64,000 nucleotides of DNA from VRUE01 sp963707965 (lineage in GTDB: Bacteria > Actinomycetota > Thermoleophilia > Solirubrobacterales > 70-9): NCBI GenBank assembly GCA_963707965.1, contig CAVPRR010000004.1, forward strand, positions 434,001 through 498,000, read 5' to 3'. This document shows, in pieces, positions 42,843 through 51,510 of the stretch (within the stretch, counting starts at the first letter, position 1; every line of letters begins with the position of its first letter). The notes beneath the pieces are model-generated. The model was not told where the DNA came from. It did not search any database and was given only the letters and a program-made list of their open reading frames with translations. The position numbers and the translations under genes are program-made.

Positions 42843-44504
42843 TTGGAGACCCCCGGTGGGCAGGACGAGAGCGCAATCGCTGCTGACGCCGCCGTGCGGG
42901 CGGCGGAGGCGTTCGATCCCGGCGAGGAGTTGACCGGGGACCCGGCGCCCGGTCGTCGCGCCGGCCGGATCGCCCGCTCGACGGCGTTCTTCTCGATCGC
43001 CACGGCGGCCTCACGGATCGCCGGACTCGGTCGTGAGATCGTCGCCGCGAGCTATTACGGGGTGAGCGGCCCGATGTCCGCCTTCACGATCGCCTTCCAG
43101 GTACCCAACCTGGTTCGCAGCCTGTTTGCCGACGCAGCTCTCCAACCGGCCTTCGTGCCGATCTTCACCGAGCAGCTGGAGAAGAAGAACTACCGCGAGG
43201 CCTTCCGGCTCGCCTCGACCCTGCTGCTGCTGGTCACGCTCGTACTGGGCGCGATCACAGCGATGTTCGTACTGATCGCGCCACTTCTCATTCCCCTCTT
43301 CGCCCCCGGTTTCGAAGGGGCGATCCTCGACCTCACGGTCACCCTCTCCCAGATCCTCTTCCCGATCCTGATTCTGCTGGGCGTGAGCGGTGTCGTCGTC
43401 GGCGTGCTCAACAGCTACGACCGCTTCGGCGCCTTCGCGATCGCGCCGCTCTTCTGGAACCTGACGATCATCGCGGTGCTCGTTCTCGCCGTCCCGGCAT
43501 TCCACGGCCAGAACCGCATCTACGCCTACGCGATCGGCATCCTTGCCGGCACCCTGGTCCAGCTCCTCGTCCCGGTCTTCGACCTTCGAAACACGCCGTT
43601 CAGGTTCCGCTGGAGCTTCGACTGGCGCAACCGCGACGTCCGCCGCGTCCTGCTGCTGATGCTGCCCGTGACGATCAGCCTCGGGTTGATCAACTTCAAC
43701 CTGGTGATCAACAGCCTCTTTGGGACGCTGGTCAGCGAGCAGGCGCCGGCGGCGATCGACAAGGCGTTCCGCATCTACCAGCTCCCGCAGGGCATCTTCT
43801 CGGTCGCAATCGCCACGGTCCTCTTTCCGACCCTTGCCCGTTTTGCCGCGCGCGGCGCGCACGACGACCTGCGGGCGACGATGGCCAACGGAATGAGGCA
43901 GATCCTCTTCGTCCTGATTCCGGCGGCGGCCGCGGTTCTGGTCCTCTCCGAGCCGATGATCCGCCTCGTCTACCAACGCGGTCAGTTCACACCGGAGCAG
44001 ACGACCCTCGTCGCGACCGCGCTCTTCTGGTTCGCCTTCTCGCTCCCCCCCAACGGCCTCTTCCTGCTGCTCACCCGCACCTTCTTCAGCCTTCAGCGAC
44101 CCTGGATCCCGACCGTGATCGCCGCCGCCAACCTTGCCGTGACGGCGCTTGCTGCGCTCGGCCTCTACCACCTTGGGGTCGGCGGGATCGTCGCCGCGAC
44201 CGCGATCGCCACGGCGGTCAGCGTCGTGGCCCAGTGCGCCATACTGCGCCGCCTGCTGGGTGGTCTCGAGCTTGGCCGCCTGCTCGACACCGGCCTGAGG
44301 ATCACCCTCTCCGCGGCGGTGCTCGCCGCGGTCAGCTTCGGCATCTGGGACATCCTCGACGGCGCTCTGGGACGAGGTCTCGCCGGTCAGATCGCGTCCC
44401 TCGGCTCGGCCCTTGCGCTGGGTGGGTTCGCCTACCTGGGCATGGTCAGGCTGCTTCGGGTCGCCGAGCTTGAACAGGTAATGCGCCTACTCCGTCGCGG
44501 CTGA
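42843..44504 (+). CDS. murJ: Lipid II flippase MurJ
   Basis: A 553-residue MATE/MOP-superfamily membrane protein with about 14 helices. Conserved blocks: STAFFSIATAASRIAGLGRE, PNLVRSLFADAALQPAFVPI (the family's F-x-E/D-G/A-A-L-x-x-x-F-x-P), LGVSGVVVGVLNSYDRFGAF and FRIYQLPQGIFSVAIATVLF. It flips lipid II to the outer membrane face for wall synthesis. It starts TTG 42843. The next gene starts 3 nt after its stop and is probably co-transcribed. Confidence 0.93.
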   Translation: METPGGQDESAIAADAAVRAAEAFDPGEELTGDPAPGRRAGRIARSTAFFSIATAASRIAGLGREIVAASYYGVSGPMSAFTIAFQVPNLVRSLFADAALQPAFVPIFTEQLEKKNYREAFRLASTLLLLVTLVLGAITAMFVLIAPLLIPLFAPGFEGAILDLTVTLSQILFPILILLGVSGVVVGVLNSYDRFGAFAIAPLFWNLTIIAVLVLAVPAFHGQNRIYAYAIGILAGTLVQLLVPVFDLRNTPFRFRWSFDWRNRDVRRVLLLMLPVTISLGLINFNLVINSLFGTLVSEQAPAAIDKAFRIYQLPQGIFSVAIATVLFPTLARFAARGAHDDLRATMANGMRQILFVLIPAAAAVLVLSEPMIRLVYQRGQFTPEQTTLVATALFWFAFSLPPNGLFLLLTRTFFSLQRPWIPTVIAAANLAVTALAALGLYHLGVGGIVAATAIATAVSVVAQCAILRRLLGGLELGRLLDTGLRITLSAAVLAAVSFGIWDILDGALGRGLAGQIASLGSALALGGFAYLGMVRLLRVAELEQVMRLLRRG

Positions 44505-44507
44505 GCC

Positions 44508-46559
44508 GTGCTCGACCTGGCGCGCTACCTGATGGGTGCAGCCGAGATAGCGGTGCTCGCCGGCTTCGCCATTCTTGGGGCGTCGGCGCTCCGCGCTCGC
44601 CTCCTTCCGAGCGCCTCGGGCGCTCCCGCTCATCTCGCCACAGCGGTCCTGGCTCTCGCCCTCCTGATCTGGATCGCTGAGCTGCTGGGCACCGTCGGCC
44701 TGTTCGCGGCGGTGCCGTATCTGCTCGGTGTCGGGATCGTGGGGCTGGCAATTCGGACACTCCTCCCGCCGCCGTCCGCAGGCGGGGGAGCGGGCACCAT
44801 TGGTGTCCCGGTCGGGAGCGGGGGAGCTGGCACGGGCACGGTCCTGGCCGGGCTGGCAATTGCGCTGCTCGCGTCGATCGAGTTTGCCCTTGGGGCCGCG
44901 GACAGCCTGAGGACCGGCATGACCGGGTTCGACACGACGTGGTACCACGCGCCGTTCGCGGCGGGGTTCTTCCAGGGAGGCGATACGTGGAACCTGCATT
45001 TCATCGCGCCGCAGTTCCTGGCCTGGTTCTACCCGGCCAACGCCGAAATCTTCCACGCCGCTGGGATGCTGGCCTTCGACCGCGACATCCTCTCGCCGCT
45101 GATCAACGCGGGATGGTTCCTGGGTTGCCTGGCCGCCCTCTGGTGCATCGGCCGGCCCTACCGGGTCGAACTGTTCTCTCTGGTGCTGGGGGCCTTGGCG
45201 CTGAGGCTCCCGGCCTTCGCGGACCAGGCGGGCGAGGCGCGCAACGACATCGTCGGCTCCTTCTTCCTGCTTGCCGCCGTTGCGATTGCCGTCAACGCCT
45301 GGGCGATCGCAAGGGACGGTTCCGCCCGGCGGGACCCACCGGTTGGCGCACTGGTCGTCTGCGGGCTCGCGGCCGGTCTCGCCGCGGGCACGAAGCTCAA
45401 CTTCCTCATTCCCGCCGCGGCACTGGTGGCCGGGCTCGCCCTCCTCGCGCCGGCGCCATCGCGATGGCGCGCGCTGTCCGCAGCCGGTCTCGCCGCGCTG
45501 GCCGGCGGTGGCTACTGGTACCTGCGCAATCTGCTCCACACCGGCAATCCCCTGCCGTGGTTCGACGGTGTGGGGCCAATCTCGCTGCCGGCGCCCGACC
45601 AGCCGCTCGGGGGTAGAGAAGGCCACGGCGTCCTCGGATACCTGGCTGACGGCTCGGTCTGGTCGGACTGGCTTCTGCCCGGCCTTCGCGAGGGGCTCAC
45701 GGTCCTCTGGCCGCTCGTCCTTGGGCTGGCGCTTGGTGGCCTGCTGCTCTGCCTCGGCCGTCGCGCGATTCCGGTGCTGCGCGTTGCCGCTGCCGTTGGT
45801 CTCGCGGTCGTCTTCGCCTGGCTGGTCGCTCCAACCTCCGCCTCGGGGCCGGACGGGATGCCACGCGGCTTCGAGTCGGGCCTGCGCTACCTCGTCCCCG
45901 GCCTCGTGCTCGGCTTTGGGCTGCTGCCGGTGAGTCCGCCGGTCCGCGAGCGGCTGGGTCGTTCGGTGCTTCGAGCACCGGCGGCCGAGAGCGTTTCGGA
46001 GCCGGAGTCACGGAGCGGTGAGCCCAAGGCGGTTCCGCGGGACCGCCTTGGGCGTGTGCCGGGCGAAAGAGCGGCTCGGCCGAACCGGATCGGCGTCGCG
46101 GCCGCCGTCCTGGCCCTCATGGCGGCAATCGCACTTGGCTACCCCGTACAGCGTCATTACCTCGACAGCCGCTACGCGGACCCGGCATTCGCTGCCCCCG
46201 GTCTCAATGCCGCCTTCCGATGGGGCAGATCGGTTTCGAACGCCCGAATCGCCACCACGACCACGCGCCAGTATCCGCTGTACGGCACCGACCTTTCCAA
46301 CGAGGTCCAATTCGTCGGCGTCGAACAGCCCCACGGCGGCTTCACCGCGCCTGCCACCTGCCGCGACTGGCGCCGCCTGCTCAACGCGGGGGACTACGAC
46401 TACGTGATTGCGTCCCGCGACCGCATCGAATCCGGCAAGCCCCCATATCCACCGTCGGCTGCCTGGACGGAAGGTCCCGGCGCCACGGTCGTCCTACGCA
46501 AGCCCCCCACGGTGGTCTTCAAGCTCACCGGGTCGCTCAATCCAGCGGGGTGCCGCTGA
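44508..46559 (+). CDS. Polytopic membrane protein, GT-C glycosyltransferase-like
   Basis: A 683-residue protein with around 12 hydrophobic segments and a soluble C-terminal domain of about 110 residues. The first large loop holds TGFDTTWYHAPFAAGFFQGG with an early Asp followed by YH, which resembles the catalytic loop of GT-C enzymes (GT39/GT83 type), and RNDIVGSFFLLAAVAIA resembles a conserved helix. The C-terminal domain (TTTTRQYPLYGTDLSNEVQF, then DYDYVIASRD) looks like the periplasmic end domain of such transferases. A charged cytosolic linker near residue 495-525 carries two palindromes at DNA level. It follows murJ, so a role in surface glycan or lipid-linked sugar transfer is plausible but unproven. 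Confidence 0.65.
   Translation: MLDLARYLMGAAEIAVLAGFAILGASALRARLLPSASGAPAHLATAVLALALLIWIAELLGTVGLFAAVPYLLGVGIVGLAIRTLLPPPSAGGGAGTIGVPVGSGGAGTGTVLAGLAIALLASIEFALGAADSLRTGMTGFDTTWYHAPFAAGFFQGGDTWNLHFIAPQFLAWFYPANAEIFHAAGMLAFDRDILSPLINAGWFLGCLAALWCIGRPYRVELFSLVLGALALRLPAFADQAGEARNDIVGSFFLLAAVAIAVNAWAIARDGSARRDPPVGALVVCGLAAGLAAGTKLNFLIPAAALVAGLALLAPAPSRWRALSAAGLAALAGGGYWYLRNLLHTGNPLPWFDGVGPISLPAPDQPLGGREGHGVLGYLADGSVWSDWLLPGLREGLTVLWPLVLGLALGGLLLCLGRRAIPVLRVAAAVGLAVVFAWLVAPTSASGPDGMPRGFESGLRYLVPGLVLGFGLLPVSPPVRERLGRSVLRAPAAESVSEPESRSGEPKAVPRDRLGRVPGERAARPNRIGVAAAVLALMAAIALGYPVQRHYLDSRYADPAFAAPGLNAAFRWGRSVSNARIATTTTRQYPLYGTDLSNEVQFVGVEQPHGGFTAPATCRDWRRLLNAGDYDYVIASRDRIESGKPPYPPSAAWTEGPGATVVLRKPPTVVFKLTGSLNPAGCR
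45964..46053. repeat. Two consecutive perfect palindromes inside a coding region
   Basis: CGGTGCT-TCG-AGCACCG at 45964-45980 (7-bp arms) and GCCCAAGGCGGT at 46022-46033 with ACCGCCTTGGGC at 46042-46053 (perfect 12-bp arms, 8-nt loop). Both fall in the linker of the GT-C-like protein and keep the frame open. Confidence 0.8.
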
Positions 46560-46594
46560 GCGAGCTTCCCCTGCGCGCCATACTCCGCAGCCCG

Positions 46595-48388
46595 ATGGAG
46601 CACATCCGCAACTTCTCGATCATCGCCCACATCGACCACGGCAAGTCGACGCTTGCCGACCGCATCCTCGAGATCACCGGAGCGATTGACCCCAAGAAGA
46701 TGCGCGCCCAGGTGCTCGATTCGATGGATCTCGAGCGCGAGCGCGGCATCACGATCAAGGCGCAGGCGGTGCGGGTCGAGTACCGGGCCTCCGACGGCCA
46801 GGCCTACCACCTGCACCTGATCGACACGCCGGGCCACGTCGACTTCTCCTACGAGGTCTCCCGCAGCCTCGCAGCCTGCGAGGGGGCGCTGCTCGTCGTC
46901 GATGCCGCCCAGGGTGTCGAGGCGCAGACGGTTGCCAACACCTACCTGGCGATCGAGACCGGGCTGGAGCTGATCCCGGTGATCAACAAGGTGGACCTGC
47001 CCGGCGCCGAGCCGGAGCGCGTCGCCGGTGAGATCGCCGATCTGCTTGGAGGCGATTCCGGGGACATCCTGCGGATCTCTGCGAAGACCGGCGACGGCGT
47101 GGTCGACGTTCTGGAGGCGATCGTCGCGCGCATCCCGCCCCCAGCCGGCGATCCCGTCGCTCCGCCGCGGGCGCTGATCTTCGACTCCGAGTTCGACCAG
47201 TACCGCGGCGTGATCGCCTACGTGCGGATGGTCGACGGCGCCTTCGAAAAAGGCGAGCGGATCCTCGCGATGCAGAACGGGACCGAGGCCGACATCGACG
47301 ACATCGGCTTCTTCAGGCCGGCAATGACCGGGGTGGGGGGGATGGAGGCAGGTGACGTCGGCTACCTGATCACCGGCATCAAGGACGTCGCCAAGCTGCG
47401 CGTCGGCGACACCCTGACGGCGCGGGAGCGTGCCGCGGCCGAGCCGCTCGAGGGCTATCGCGAGGTGCGGCCGATGGTCTTCTGCGGGCTGTTCCCAATC
47501 GACACCGATCGCTACGAAGACCTGCGCGACGCGCTCGACAAGCTGGCGCTCAACGACGCGGCGCTCTCCTATGAGCCCGAGACCTCCGACGCGCTCGGCT
47601 TTGGCTTTCGCGCCGGCTTCCTCGGGCTGCTGCACATGGAGATCGTGCGCGAGCGCCTCGAGCGCGAGTACGGGCTGGAGCTGCTGGCGACGACCCCAAA
47701 TGTGCGCTACGAGGTGCACCTGATCGGCGGCGAGCAGGTCGAGGTCCACAGCCCGACCCAGCTGCCGGACCCCGGATCGATCGAGACGATCGAAGAGCCC
47801 TACATCCACGCCACCGTGATCACTCCCGCCGAGTACGTGGGCGCGGTGATGGAGCTCTGCCAGGGCCGCCGCGGGACCCACGTCGACATGCACTACCTCA
47901 GCCCGCAGCGGGTGCAGATCCGCTACGACCTGCCGCTCGCCGAGATCGTCCTCGACTTCTTCGACCTGCTGAAGTCATCGACCCGGGGCTACGCCTCGCT
48001 CGACTACGAGCCGATCGGCAACCAGGCGTCGGACCTGGTCAAAGTGGACATCCTCCTTGCCGGCGACAAGGTCGACGCACTCTCGATCATCGTCCATCGC
48101 GATTTCGCCTACGAGCAGGGAAAACAGCTCGTCGAGAGGCTGCGCAAGACGATTCCCCGCCAGCTCTTCGACATTCCCGTGCAGGCGGCGGTCGGGTCCC
48201 GCGTGCTTGCCCGCGAAACCGTCAAGGCGCTTCGCAAGGACGTCACGGCCAAGCTCTACGGCGGTGACGTCACCCGCAAGCAGAAGCTGCTGAAGAAGCA
48301 GAAAGCCGGCAAGAAGCGGATGAAGCAGGTGGGCCGCGTCGAGGTGCCCCAGGAGGCGTTCCTGGCGGTCCTGGAGATCGACGAGTAG
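46595..48388 (+). CDS. lepA: Elongation factor 4 (LepA) translational GTPase
   Basis: A 597-residue GTPase. G1 is IIAHIDHGKSTLADRILE, G2 region RERGITIKAQAVRV, G3 DTPGHVDFSYEV, G4 NKVDLPGAE. The LepA-specific C-terminal domain is complete (YASLDYEPIGNQASDLVKVD ... VTRKQKLLKKQKAGKKRMKQ). It acts on the ribosome under ionic or translocation stress. ATG 46595 matches homologues; GTG 46550, inside the previous gene, is an in-frame alternative. Confidence 0.95.
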   Translation: MEHIRNFSIIAHIDHGKSTLADRILEITGAIDPKKMRAQVLDSMDLERERGITIKAQAVRVEYRASDGQAYHLHLIDTPGHVDFSYEVSRSLAACEGALLVVDAAQGVEAQTVANTYLAIETGLELIPVINKVDLPGAEPERVAGEIADLLGGDSGDILRISAKTGDGVVDVLEAIVARIPPPAGDPVAPPRALIFDSEFDQYRGVIAYVRMVDGAFEKGERILAMQNGTEADIDDIGFFRPAMTGVGGMEAGDVGYLITGIKDVAKLRVGDTLTARERAAAEPLEGYREVRPMVFCGLFPIDTDRYEDLRDALDKLALNDAALSYEPETSDALGFGFRAGFLGLLHMEIVRERLEREYGLELLATTPNVRYEVHLIGGEQVEVHSPTQLPDPGSIETIEEPYIHATVITPAEYVGAVMELCQGRRGTHVDMHYLSPQRVQIRYDLPLAEIVLDFFDLLKSSTRGYASLDYEPIGNQASDLVKVDILLAGDKVDALSIIVHRDFAYEQGKQLVERLRKTIPRQLFDIPVQAAVGSRVLARETVKALRKDVTAKLYGGDVTRKQKLLKKQKAGKKRMKQVGRVEVPQEAFLAVLEIDE

Positions 48389-48407
48389 TCATCGATCGAT
48401 GACTAGA

Positions 48408-48413
48408 TAGGGT
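48408..48413 (+). promoter_or_regulatory. Candidate leaderless -10 element (TAGGGT) of hadA
   Basis: TAGGGT ends 8 nt before ATG 48422. A short palindrome-rich stretch (atcgatcgat) precedes it, after the lepA stop. Confidence 0.45.
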
Positions 48414-48421
48414 TCCCGCCC

Positions 48422-48862
48422 ATGGCAATCAAGACTGAGGCAATAGGCAAGGAGTGGCCCGCCACGACGTACGAGGTGGGCAAGGAGAAGATCGGCGAGT
48501 ACGCGCGGGTGGTTGGGCTCGGCAACCCGGTCCACTTCGACCGCGACGCCGCCAAGGCGGCCGGCTACCGCGATGTGGTGGCGCCGCCGATGTTCTGCGT
48601 CGTCTACAGCGCCCCGGCACTGGGGCCGGCGATGTTCGACGACGAGGTGGGAATGAACTTCGCCGCGATGGTGCACGGCGGCCAGCAGTTCGAGTGGGGT
48701 GAGCCGGCCTGCTCGGGCGATGAGATCACCACCACCTCGAAGTGCCTGGAGATATTCGAGAAGGACGGCAAGGGCTTCTACGTCTTCGAGACCGTCTCCG
48801 TCAACCAGAACGGCGAGCAGGTCGTGCGCGGCACCTGGACCAACATCGTCAGGGGGGTATGA
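48422..48862 (+). CDS. hadA: MaoC-like dehydratase, HadA-type (non-catalytic hot-dog subunit)
   Basis: A 146-residue hot-dog-fold protein of the UPF0336/HadA group: TYEVGKEKIGEYARVVGLGN, then YRDVVAPPMFCVVYSAPALG and GGQQFEWGEPACSGDEITTT. In mycobacteria HadA is the substrate-binding partner of HadB in the (3R)-hydroxyacyl-ACP dehydratase of FAS-II. The catalytic D-x-N-P-I-H motif is absent here, as in HadA. The next gene encodes the catalytic type. Whether it serves long-chain fatty acid synthesis in this organism is inference. Confidence 0.85.
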   Translation: MAIKTEAIGKEWPATTYEVGKEKIGEYARVVGLGNPVHFDRDAAKAAGYRDVVAPPMFCVVYSAPALGPAMFDDEVGMNFAAMVHGGQQFEWGEPACSGDEITTTSKCLEIFEKDGKGFYVFETVSVNQNGEQVVRGTWTNIVRGV

Positions 48863-48863
48863 G

Positions 48864-49256
48864 ATGGCTGAGCTGAGTGCTGGGGACCAGATCGCCGAGC
48901 TGAAGGTGACCCCCGACAAGTACCTGCCGCACCGCTATGCCGGCGCCTCGGGCGACTTCAACCCGATCCACATCGACCCCGAGTTCGCGAAAGCGGTTGG
49001 CCTCCCGAACACGATCCTCCACGGCCTCTACATGATGGGCTTGGTCGCCCGCGCCAGCACTGAGGCGGCCGGCGGCGACCCGGGCTCTCTGAAGCGGCTC
49101 TCCGTCCAGTTCCGCGGGATGGGCGCGCCGGAGACGGAGATCGTCGTCACCGGCACCGTCAAGTCGGTAGAGGACGGCAGGGCTGTGATCGACACGGTTG
49201 CCGCCCAGGGCGAGACCCAGACGATCCGCAACGCCGAGGCCGAAGTAGAGCTGTAG
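48864..49256 (+). CDS. hadB: MaoC-like dehydratase, HadB-type (catalytic subunit)
   Basis: A 130-residue hot-dog protein starting one base after hadA. The hydratase-2 motif is complete: HRYAGASGDFNPIHIDPEFA with catalytic Asp and His, then TILHGLYMMGLVARA. With HadA it should form a heterodimer that dehydrates 3-hydroxyacyl thioesters. ATG 48864 gives the family N-terminus AGDQIAELKVTPDKY. Confidence 0.88.
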   Translation: MAELSAGDQIAELKVTPDKYLPHRYAGASGDFNPIHIDPEFAKAVGLPNTILHGLYMMGLVARASTEAAGGDPGSLKRLSVQFRGMGAPETEIVVTGTVKSVEDGRAVIDTVAAQGETQTIRNAEAEVEL

Positions 49257-49277
49257 CGGGGCACCCGTCCCCGCTTC

Positions 49278-49283
49278 TAGACT
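49278..49283 (+). promoter_or_regulatory. Candidate leaderless -10 element (TAGACT) of hrcA
   Basis: TAGACT ends 6 nt before the hrcA ATG at 49290. I see no CIRCE operator (TTAGCACTC-N9-GAGTGCTAA) here. Confidence 0.45.
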
Positions 49284-49289
49284 CTGAGG

Positions 49290-50315
49290 ATGCTCAGCGA
49301 GCGACAGGAGCTGATTCTTCGGCTGGTCGTCGATGCCCATCTGGCATCGGGCAGGCCCGTGCCGTCGAAGCAGATTGCCGAGCGGCCCGAGATGGAGTGG
49401 GGCGCCTCGACCGTGCGTGCCGAGCTGGCCGCGCTCGAGGCCGCCGGCTACCTGAGCCACCCGCACACCTCGGCGGGGCGGGTCCCCACCGATTCCGGCT
49501 ATCGCTGCCATGTCGACCTGCTGCTGAAGTCCAGCGCACCGCAGGTCGCCCCTGGCGCCGAGCTGCAGCTGTCACGCCTGCGGCGGGAGATCGACGGGGC
49601 CATGCGGGAGACGACTGCAGCGCTCGCCCAGGTCACCGACCTGATGGCGCTCGTCACCGCGCCCCCGCTTGCTTCGGCGACCATCCACCGGATCGAGGTG
49701 CTTCGCCTGCAGCCGACGAAGGTGATGGTGATCGCCATCGCCTCCACCGGCGCGGTCGCCAAGCGGGTGTTCGAGTTCGAAGAGCCCGTCGATCCCGGCC
49801 TGGTCGAGTGGGCGTCCTCCTACCTGAACGAGTCCCTAACCGGGATGGGCGTGGGCGCGCGGATGATCGCCGACCGCGTGGCCGACCCGGAGCTGGGGCG
49901 GGTGGAGTCCGGATTCATCGGGACCCTGGGGGCTGCGTTCACAGAGCTGGAACGCGAGACCGGAGACACCCTCTACATGGACGGGGCCTCGCGCCTGCTC
50001 TCCGAAGAGCACCTGGAGGACCTGCCCAGGGCGGACGAGCTGATGACCGCGCTGGAGCGGCGCGCGAGCGTGCTGGGAATGCTGCGGTCCGCGCTCGACC
50101 AGCACTCCGTGTTCTTCTGGATCGGCGGGGAGAACCCGCAGCCCGAGCTGCGCTCGGTGAGCGTCGTCGGCGCGAATTACGGGCTTGCCCACCGCAACCT
50201 CGGCTCGGTCGGAGTCGTGGGGCCGCTGCGGATGGACTACGCAACCGCAATCTCCTCGGTGCGAGGCGCAGCCCGCGAGCTGTCGCGCTACTGCGAGAGC
50301 GTCTACGACGCCTGA
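49290..50315 (+). CDS. hrcA: Heat-inducible transcription repressor HrcA
   Basis: A 341-residue repressor. The winged helix is LSERQELILRLVVDAHLASG ... SKQIAERPEMEWGASTVRAE, followed by LEAAGYLSHPHTSAGRVPTD, the standard HrcA signature. The GAF-like middle and the C-terminal LGSVGVVGPLRMDYATAISS are present. In other bacteria it represses groEL/dnaK operons through CIRCE, aided by GroEL. No CIRCE copy is seen in this window. dnaJ follows by 7 nt, the usual hrcA-dnaJ pair. Confidence 0.95.
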   Translation: MLSERQELILRLVVDAHLASGRPVPSKQIAERPEMEWGASTVRAELAALEAAGYLSHPHTSAGRVPTDSGYRCHVDLLLKSSAPQVAPGAELQLSRLRREIDGAMRETTAALAQVTDLMALVTAPPLASATIHRIEVLRLQPTKVMVIAIASTGAVAKRVFEFEEPVDPGLVEWASSYLNESLTGMGVGARMIADRVADPELGRVESGFIGTLGAAFTELERETGDTLYMDGASRLLSEEHLEDLPRADELMTALERRASVLGMLRSALDQHSVFFWIGGENPQPELRSVSVVGANYGLAHRNLGSVGVVGPLRMDYATAISSVRGAARELSRYCESVYDA

Positions 50316-50322
50316 GACGCCG

Positions 50323-50991
50323 ATGCCACGCGACTATTACGAGATCCTGGGTGTCGACCGAGGCGCCTCGGCAACGGAGGTGAAGCGGGCGTTCCGCCGC
50401 GTCGCGCGGGAGCTGCACCCCGACGTGAACAACCACGATCCCGACGCGGAGGAGAAGTTCAAGGCGGCGGCGGAAGCCTACGAGGTGCTCTCAGATCCCG
50501 AGCGGCGCCGCACCTACGACGCCTACGGACACGAGGGCCTGCGTTCCGGCGGCTTCCCGCCGGGGGGAGGTTTCGGCTCGATCGAGGAAATCTTCCAAGC
50601 GTTCTTCGGAGGTGGTGGTTTCGGCTTCGAAGTGCGGCGCGGGCCGATGCGTGGCCAGGACCTGATCCACACGGTCGAGATCTCCGCAGTCGAGGCGATG
50701 CTGGGGGCCAAGATCAGGATTCCCAGCCACGAGGGGGAGCGAGAGGTCGAGCTGCCGCCCGGCACCCAGCACGGCGCCCAGTTCGCGTTGCGCGGGCACG
50801 GAATGCCCGGCTCCGGCGGCGGTCCTCCCGGAGACATGGTGGTCGCGGTCCACGTGATCGTCCCCGGCAACCTCTCCGAGGAGCAGCGTGAGATTGCCGC
50901 GAAGCTGGCCGAGACACTCGAGCCGCGCAACCTCGATTCCCGGGGCGCCGAGGCCAGTCTCTTCTCGCGCGTCCGCCGCGCATTCGGCTGA
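50323..50991 (+). CDS. dnaJ: Shortened DnaJ co-chaperone (J domain, G/F region and CTD2 only)
   Basis: Only 222 residues instead of about 370. The J domain is complete with the HPD motif (RDYYEILGVDRGASATEVKR, ARELHPDVNNHD). A Gly/Phe region follows (GGGFGSIEEIFQAFFGGGGF). The zinc-finger domain (four CxxCxGxG) and CTD1 are absent. The sequence passes directly into a CTD2-like module (LIHTVEISAVEAMLGAKIRI ... VELPPGTQHGAQFALRGHGM, then LSEEQREIAAKLAETLEP). It can still stimulate DnaK through the J domain, but zinc-dependent substrate transfer is lost. No frameshift is evident. Confidence 0.88.
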   Translation: MPRDYYEILGVDRGASATEVKRAFRRVARELHPDVNNHDPDAEEKFKAAAEAYEVLSDPERRRTYDAYGHEGLRSGGFPPGGGFGSIEEIFQAFFGGGGFGFEVRRGPMRGQDLIHTVEISAVEAMLGAKIRIPSHEGEREVELPPGTQHGAQFALRGHGMPGSGGGPPGDMVVAVHVIVPGNLSEEQREIAAKLAETLEPRNLDSRGAEASLFSRVRRAFG

Positions 50992-51019
50992 CCGGTCGCT
51001 TTTCCGCTGCGAGGTGGGC

Positions 51020-51025
51020 TATGTT
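51020..51025 (+). promoter_or_regulatory. Candidate leaderless -10 element (TATGTT) of the DUF2269-like gene
   Basis: TATGTT ends 8 nt before ATG 51034, with no Shine-Dalgarno between. Confidence 0.45.
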
Positions 51026-51033
51026 TCGCGCCG

Positions 51034-51510
51034 ATGCTCGCAGCGATTACCGGCTACGGGGTGGGGCTGTTCGTTCATGTGCTCGCGGTCCTCGTGGCCT
51101 TCGGGCCGACGCTGGCCTACCCGATTTTCAACGCCGTGGCGCAGAAAGCTGAGCCTCGAAGCGTCCCCGGAGTGATCCGGGGCATCCTGCAGACGGATCG
51201 CATCCTGATCACCCCGGGGATGATCGTCCTGCTGCTTGCCGGCATCTACCTGCTGTCCAAGGGCGACATCAGCGCCGGCGAATCCTGGGTGACGGTTGGC
51301 TTCGTGGCGATCGTCGTCCTGTTCGCGATGGCGCACGCGTTCTTCATGCCCAAGAGCCGCCAGGCGCTGGCGCTTGCCGAACGCGATCTGAAGGCCGGCG
51401 ACGAGCTCAGCCCCGAGTTCGAGGCGCTCTCGAAGCAGATCGAGACCGGCGGAAAAATCGCCACGCTGATCGTGGTCGTGACGATCTTCTTCATGGTCGT
51501 CAAGCCCTGA
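51034..51510 (+). CDS. DUF2269-like small integral membrane protein
   Basis: A 158-residue protein with four hydrophobic segments. The N-terminal GVGLFVHVLAVLVAFGPTLA with a histidine in the first helix, the loop with GVIRGILQTDRILITPGMIV, and the last helix IATLIVVVTIFFMVVKP fit the DUF2269 type, whose function is unknown. Its stop overlaps the likely start of murI (CTGA). Confidence 0.7.
   Translation: MLAAITGYGVGLFVHVLAVLVAFGPTLAYPIFNAVAQKAEPRSVPGVIRGILQTDRILITPGMIVLLLAGIYLLSKGDISAGESWVTVGFVAIVVLFAMAHAFFMPKSRQALALAERDLKAGDELSPEFEALSKQIETGGKIATLIVVVTIFFMVVKP

Noticed and set aside
49257..49290. CIRCE operator upstream of hrcA
   Set aside because: The gap is only 33 nt and lacks the TTAGCACTC-N9-GAGTGCTAA inverted repeat.
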